Of a DNA stretch of 7,575 bases, positions 5,284 through 7,575 are shown in pieces (positions within the stretch are counted from its first letter, which is position 1; each line of letters begins with the position of its first letter). The translations under genes and the position numbers were made by a program. Source of the stretch: Chloroflexota bacterium. GTDB taxonomy: Bacteria; Chloroflexota; Anaerolineae; Aggregatilineales; Phototrophicaceae. The stretch lies in contig JAADYY010000521.1 in NCBI GenBank assembly GCA_010092805.1, positions 1 to 7,575 on the forward strand, written 5' to 3'. Under the pieces are notes generated by a model, which was not told the DNA's origin, did no database searches, and saw only the letters and a list, made by a program, of their open reading frames with translations.

Positions 5284-6574
5284 ATTCGGCGGCTCGGCGG
5301 TTTACATCGAGCGCATCGTGCAGATGATGCTCGCCGAAGGGCACCGGGTGACGGTGCTCACGAACCTGCCCAATTACCCGGCGGGCGTGATCGAGCCGCC
5401 GTATCGTGGGCGGTTGTTCTACCGCGAGACGATTCGCGGCGCGGATGTGCGCCGGGTGTGGGTGATCACCTCGCCGACGAAGAACACCGTCACGCGGCTC
5501 GCCAACCAGATCAGCTTTATGGCAATGGCCGCGCTGCGCGGGACGTTTCTGCCGCGCCCGGATGTGATCCTCGTCGAGTCGCACCCGCTGTTCGTCTGTT
5601 TGAGCGGCGGCTGGATCAAGCAGATGCTGGGCGCGCCGGTTGTGCTCAACGTTTCGGATCTGTGGCCGGCGTCGGCGGTGGCGGTCGGCGCGCTGGACGC
5701 TGAGAGCCTGCTCGTCAAAGTCGCCGAGCAGGTCGAGCGCTGGGCCTACCGTGACGCGGCGCACGTCGTCGCCATGACCGACGGCATCCGCAAGGGCGTC
5801 ACCCAGGTGGTGCCGGAGGACAAAGTCACGCTGATCCAGAACGCGGTCGATCTCACGCGCTTCACGCCGAATAAGCGCGATCAGTACGGCGCGACCGACG
5901 CACGGCGCACGATCCGCGCGCAGTACGGCATCGGCCCGGACGCTTTCGTCGTGACACACGTCGGCAACATGAGCCTGGCCCACGACTTCGCGCTGATCAT
6001 GGATGTGGTCGCGGCCCTGCCGGAGATCACATTTTTGTTTGCGGGCGCTGGCTCGCAGATGGAGTACGTCAAAGCGCAGATCGCCGAGCGGGATTTGCAC
6101 AACGTCATTTTGACGGGCGTGCTGCCCCACGAAACCATGCCGGCGATCTGGGCGGCGGCGGATGCCTGTTTGATCGCGTTCAAGGATCACGCGCTGTTTG
6201 AGGGCGCGCTGCCCACCAAAATGTTTGAAGCGATGGCGACGGCGACCCCGGTGGTGGCGGCCACGCGCGGCGAAGCGCAGGCCGTGCTCGAATCCACCGA
6301 GTCGGGCATCGCCACACCGCCCGGCGACCGCGCAGCGATGATCGCGGCGTTCCGGTCACTGGCCGCATCCGACAAGCGCTGCTACGCGATGGGCGAGGCG
6401 GGCTGGCGTTACGCACAGGCCCATCTCGCGCCAGAACGCATCAAGCGCGACTTTTTACACATCTTCAATGATGTGACGGGTGAACGTCGCCTGCGCATTG
6501 GGCGGCGGTTGCTGGTGATCGGGCTGGTGATGTTCGCGGTCATGGGCTGGTTGAGCGGTCGCCGCAGCCGTTGA
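5246..6574 (+). CDS. GT4-type glycosyltransferase (WcaI/WbuB-like) with a C-terminal membrane anchor
   Basis: This is a 442-residue GT-B-fold glycosyltransferase that transfers a sugar from a nucleotide donor during surface-polysaccharide assembly at the cytoplasmic face of the membrane. The N-terminal acceptor domain begins with HILVLTQFYAPEFGGSA and has the LTNLPNYPAG loop (38-47), as in colanic-acid WcaI and WbuB proteins. SDLWPAS (137-143) marks the end of this half. The donor domain has LIQNAVDLTRF (196-206), THVGNMSLAHDF (237-248) and ALPTKMFEAMATATPVVA (321-338). Residues about 421-437 form a hydrophobic segment followed by GRRSR, a likely C-terminal transmembrane anchor. The ATG at 5246 is chosen because the protein then starts at the first beta strand and AAGAG lies 5 nt upstream; an in-frame TTG at 5219 would add nine unlikely residues. 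It overlaps the dehydrogenase by 38 bp. Donor and acceptor are unknown; an N-acetylated amino sugar is plausible given the operon. Confidence 0.9.
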   Translation: MHILVLTQFYAPEFGGSAVYIERIVQMMLAEGHRVTVLTNLPNYPAGVIEPPYRGRLFYRETIRGADVRRVWVITSPTKNTVTRLANQISFMAMAALRGTFLPRPDVILVESHPLFVCLSGGWIKQMLGAPVVLNVSDLWPASAVAVGALDAESLLVKVAEQVERWAYRDAAHVVAMTDGIRKGVTQVVPEDKVTLIQNAVDLTRFTPNKRDQYGATDARRTIRAQYGIGPDAFVVTHVGNMSLAHDFALIMDVVAALPEITFLFAGAGSQMEYVKAQIAERDLHNVILTGVLPHETMPAIWAAADACLIAFKDHALFEGALPTKMFEAMATATPVVAATRGEAQAVLESTESGIATPPGDRAAMIAAFRSLAASDKRCYAMGEAGWRYAQAHLAPERIKRDFLHIFNDVTGERRLRIGRRLLVIGLVMFAVMGWLSGRRSR

Positions 6575-6580
6575 CACGCG

Positions 6581-6628
6581 GGGCTGTGGCGGATTTGTGC
6601 AAAACAGCCCAATTTGAACCGATCCGCC
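6581..6628 (+). other. Interleaved stem sequences in the gap after the operon (weak terminator or leader structure)
   Basis: Two exact 7-bp stems can form in this 105-bp gap: GGGCTGT (6581-6587) with ACAGCCC (6604-6610), and GGCGGAT (6588-6594) with ATCCGCC (6622-6628). Their arms alternate, so the two stems would form either a pseudoknot-like fold or two alternative hairpins. The first stem is followed only by AATTTGAA, a poor U-tract, so a strong intrinsic terminator is not supported. The element could weaken read-through from the glycosyltransferase or affect the leader of the membrane-protein gene. Confidence 0.35.
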
Positions 6629-6662
6629 CCGCCGTGCGTAGATCTCTTGAGCGAAAACCAGC

Positions 6663-6670
6663 GGGGAGGA
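6663..6670 (+). promoter_or_regulatory. Ribosome binding site of the membrane-protein gene
   Basis: GGGGAGGA lies 9 nt upstream of the ATG at 6680 and is the strongest Shine-Dalgarno match in the window. It decides the start in favour of 6680 over the upstream in-frame TTG at 6614. Confidence 0.7.
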
Positions 6671-6679
6671 CAACGTTCG

Positions 6680-7396
6680 ATGACAACCTCAGCCCAAGAA
6701 TTTCAGCGCAGCGACCTGCGGATCGCGTGGTTGCCGCACCACCAACTGCGGTTGCTGTGGTGGCTGCTGGTGCGCCCAGATCAACTGCTGGGTTACGAAA
6801 GCCTGAACGGGCGGCAGGCCGTGCGCGCGCAGGCGGCGTGGCTGGTGAGTTCGCTGTTGTGGCTGCCGCTCTTCATCCCGACGATTGCCTTTGCCGCCGC
6901 GCTGACCCGCGCTGTGGGTGCCGCGCCCATCAGCCTGGAACCGCTGCTGTGGTTCGGCGGGCTGCTGGGCGGGTGGGCGCTGACGGGCTGGCTCGGCCAG
7001 ATCAGCGAGGATACGCGCGCAGCGGTGCTGATTGGGGCGGGGCTGGCGCTGGTGACGCTCTCCGCCAATCTCGTGGCGAATGTCGCGCTGACCGACTGGA
7101 GCCGGATTCTGCTGGTGAGCGCGCTGGTGCTGGCGGTGAGCGTGGCGATGAGCCTGGAGCATGTTTTCGCGGGCGGCATCGCGCTGCTTCTGGCGCTGTT
7201 GATCGCCGTGCAGGTGGCGTTTGTGTTCGGCGCGATCATCGCGCTGGTGTCGATGGGCCTGATCGTCACCGTCACCGACCTGAATCTGTATCACGCCCGC
7301 GCCTCGGTGTTCAGCTACCCGGTGCTCATGCTCCTGCTGTTGATCTACGGCGCGCTGGTGTGGGTGTTCTGGTTCAACGGCTGGCGGCTGCTCTAA
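6680..7396 (+). CDS. Polytopic membrane protein of unknown function
   Basis: This is a 238-residue protein that I do not recognise. Residues 1-50 are polar with a Trp/Arg/His-rich patch (LRIAWLPHHQLRLLWWLLVRP, broken as HHQLRLLWWLLVRP at 20-33) that may lie along the membrane surface. Hydrophobic segments at about 52-75, 86-105, 114-136, 143-158, 163-182, 183-199 and 213-232 suggest six or seven membrane spans. There is no cleavable signal peptide, no nucleotide-binding motif and no obvious catalytic residue set. It follows the glycosyltransferase by 105 bp on the same strand. Its own strong ribosome site and the possible RNA structure in the gap suggest it may be expressed separately. A role in glycan export or membrane assembly is possible from context only. 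It lacks the 10-14 spans of Wzx or Wzy proteins, so it is unlikely to be a flippase or polymerase. Confidence 0.8.
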   Translation: MTTSAQEFQRSDLRIAWLPHHQLRLLWWLLVRPDQLLGYESLNGRQAVRAQAAWLVSSLLWLPLFIPTIAFAAALTRAVGAAPISLEPLLWFGGLLGGWALTGWLGQISEDTRAAVLIGAGLALVTLSANLVANVALTDWSRILLVSALVLAVSVAMSLEHVFAGGIALLLALLIAVQVAFVFGAIIALVSMGLIVTVTDLNLYHARASVFSYPVLMLLLLIYGALVWVFWFNGWRLL

Positions 7397-7397
7397 A

Positions 7398-7413
7398 ACG
7401 CGCGCGCGTGCGC
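7398..7413. repeat. Alternating purine/pyrimidine (CG)n tract
   Basis: Sixteen bases alternate strictly between purine and pyrimidine, starting 2 bp after the membrane-protein stop codon. The first twelve (7398-7409) form the perfect palindrome ACGCGCGCGCGT. Such tracts can adopt Z-DNA under negative supercoiling. In a GC-rich genome a run of this length may also arise by chance. Confidence 0.7.
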
Positions 7414-7415
7414 TC

Positions 7416-7482
7416 AGGGTGCATTCGGATTCTGGGGCAAACAGCCAGCCGATCTATTCGCCTCCATTTCCGAATGCACCTT
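7416..7482. repeat. Long inverted repeat after the membrane-protein gene; possible terminator hairpin
   Basis: GGTGCATTCGGA (7418-7429) is exactly complementary to TCCGAATGCACC (7469-7480). The stem extends outward by a G-T and an A-T pair to 7416 and 7482, giving 14 pairs around a 39-nt loop. Inside the loop TGGGG (7433-7437) can pair with CCTCCA (7462-7466, one G-T). The element starts 20 bp after the stop codon of the membrane-protein gene, as a terminator would, but it is followed only by CTGG, not a U-run. It could equally be a dispersed palindromic repeat, a factor-dependent terminator or an mRNA-stabilising 3' structure. Confidence 0.65.
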
Positions 7483-7575
7483 CTGGCCAAGCGGCGGTGG
7501 CCTGGCACGGCGAGATCGCCTACAATACGAATTAGACGATTCTGCGTAGTGTATACACCCTCGGGAGCCGCGCCG

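Larger units (their letters stand above)
7397..7575. other. Non-coding tail of the window
   Basis: I see no convincing coding region in these 179 bp. They hold the CG tract and the long inverted repeat described separately, then an AT-richer stretch with TACAAT (7521-7526) and the 10-bp palindrome GTGTATACAC (7549-7558). A GGGAG at 7563-7567 near the right edge could serve a gene that starts just outside the window, but this cannot be confirmed. Confidence 0.5.

Noticed and set aside
6680..7396. Wzx flippase, Wzy polymerase or ABC-2 permease
   Set aside because: At 238 residues with six or seven spans it is too short for Wzx or Wzy, there is no ATPase gene alongside, and no ABC-2 signature is visible.
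7416..7482. Terminal inverted repeats of a miniature transposable element
   Set aside because: The unit is only 67 bp, and no flanking target-site duplication or second copy is seen in the window.
7501..7526. Sigma-54-like TGGCACG (7504-7510) and sigma-70-like TACAAT (7521-7526) promoter
   Set aside because: The expected TTGC half is missing at the sigma-54 spacing, and the sigma-70 -35 position (TGGCCT, 7498-7503) matches only three of six. No gene start is visible before the window ends.

Overview
The window is a high-GC bacterial segment (roughly 60-65% G+C by eye) carrying seven protein-coding genes and no RNA genes, insertion sequences or CRISPR arrays that I can recognise. Gene style (ATGA-coupled genes, weak to good Shine-Dalgarno sites, TATAAT-type -10 boxes) is ordinary bacterial. 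The subtype of the sugar dehydrogenase and the kinase architecture would fit a Chloroflexota/Anaerolineae-like environmental bacterium, but that assignment is a low-confidence inference from the protein flavour only.

Left part (1-1666, minus strand): a two-component pair. A complete LOV-domain histidine kinase (401-1666) carries the cysteine-containing flavin motif GRNCRFLQ and is predicted to be a blue-light photoreceptor. It is followed 11 bp downstream by a response regulator whose receiver domain is almost complete before it runs off the left edge (1-389).

A 139-bp, clearly AT-richer gap (1667-1805) separates this pair from a divergent plus-strand operon. It contains a perfect 9-bp inverted repeat with a 2-bp spacer (1753-1772), which places a TATAAT hexamer on each strand. 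The two promoters would therefore overlap face to face, one for the light-sensing pair and one for the sugar operon.

Middle part (1806-6574, plus strand): a tightly packed operon with a DegT/DnrJ/EryC1/StrS sugar aminotransferase, a Gfo/Idh/MocA NAD-dependent sugar dehydrogenase, a UDP-N-acetylhexosamine 6-dehydrogenase and a GT4-type (WcaI/WbuB-like) glycosyltransferase. The first three junctions are a 4-bp overlap, a 4-bp overlap and a 38-bp overlap. The first three enzymes match the chemistry of the WbpA/WbpB/WbpE set: C6 oxidation, C3 oxidation and C3 transamination of a UDP-HexNAc, giving a UDP-3-amino-hexosaminuronate. The glycosyltransferase would use this or another activated sugar to build a surface glycan. 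No N-acetyltransferase (WbpD-like) is present in the window.

Right part (6575-7575): a 105-bp gap with possible RNA secondary structure, then a gene with a strong Shine-Dalgarno site for an unrecognised polytopic membrane protein (6680-7396). The final 179 bp are non-coding and hold a 16-bp alternating purine/pyrimidine (CG)n tract and a long inverted repeat (7416-7482).

The most interesting reading is that a blue-light LOV kinase/response regulator pair sits head to head with a surface-polysaccharide operon and shares a palindromic control region with it, which suggests light-controlled glycan production or adhesion. The gene identities are well supported. The regulatory link is inference.
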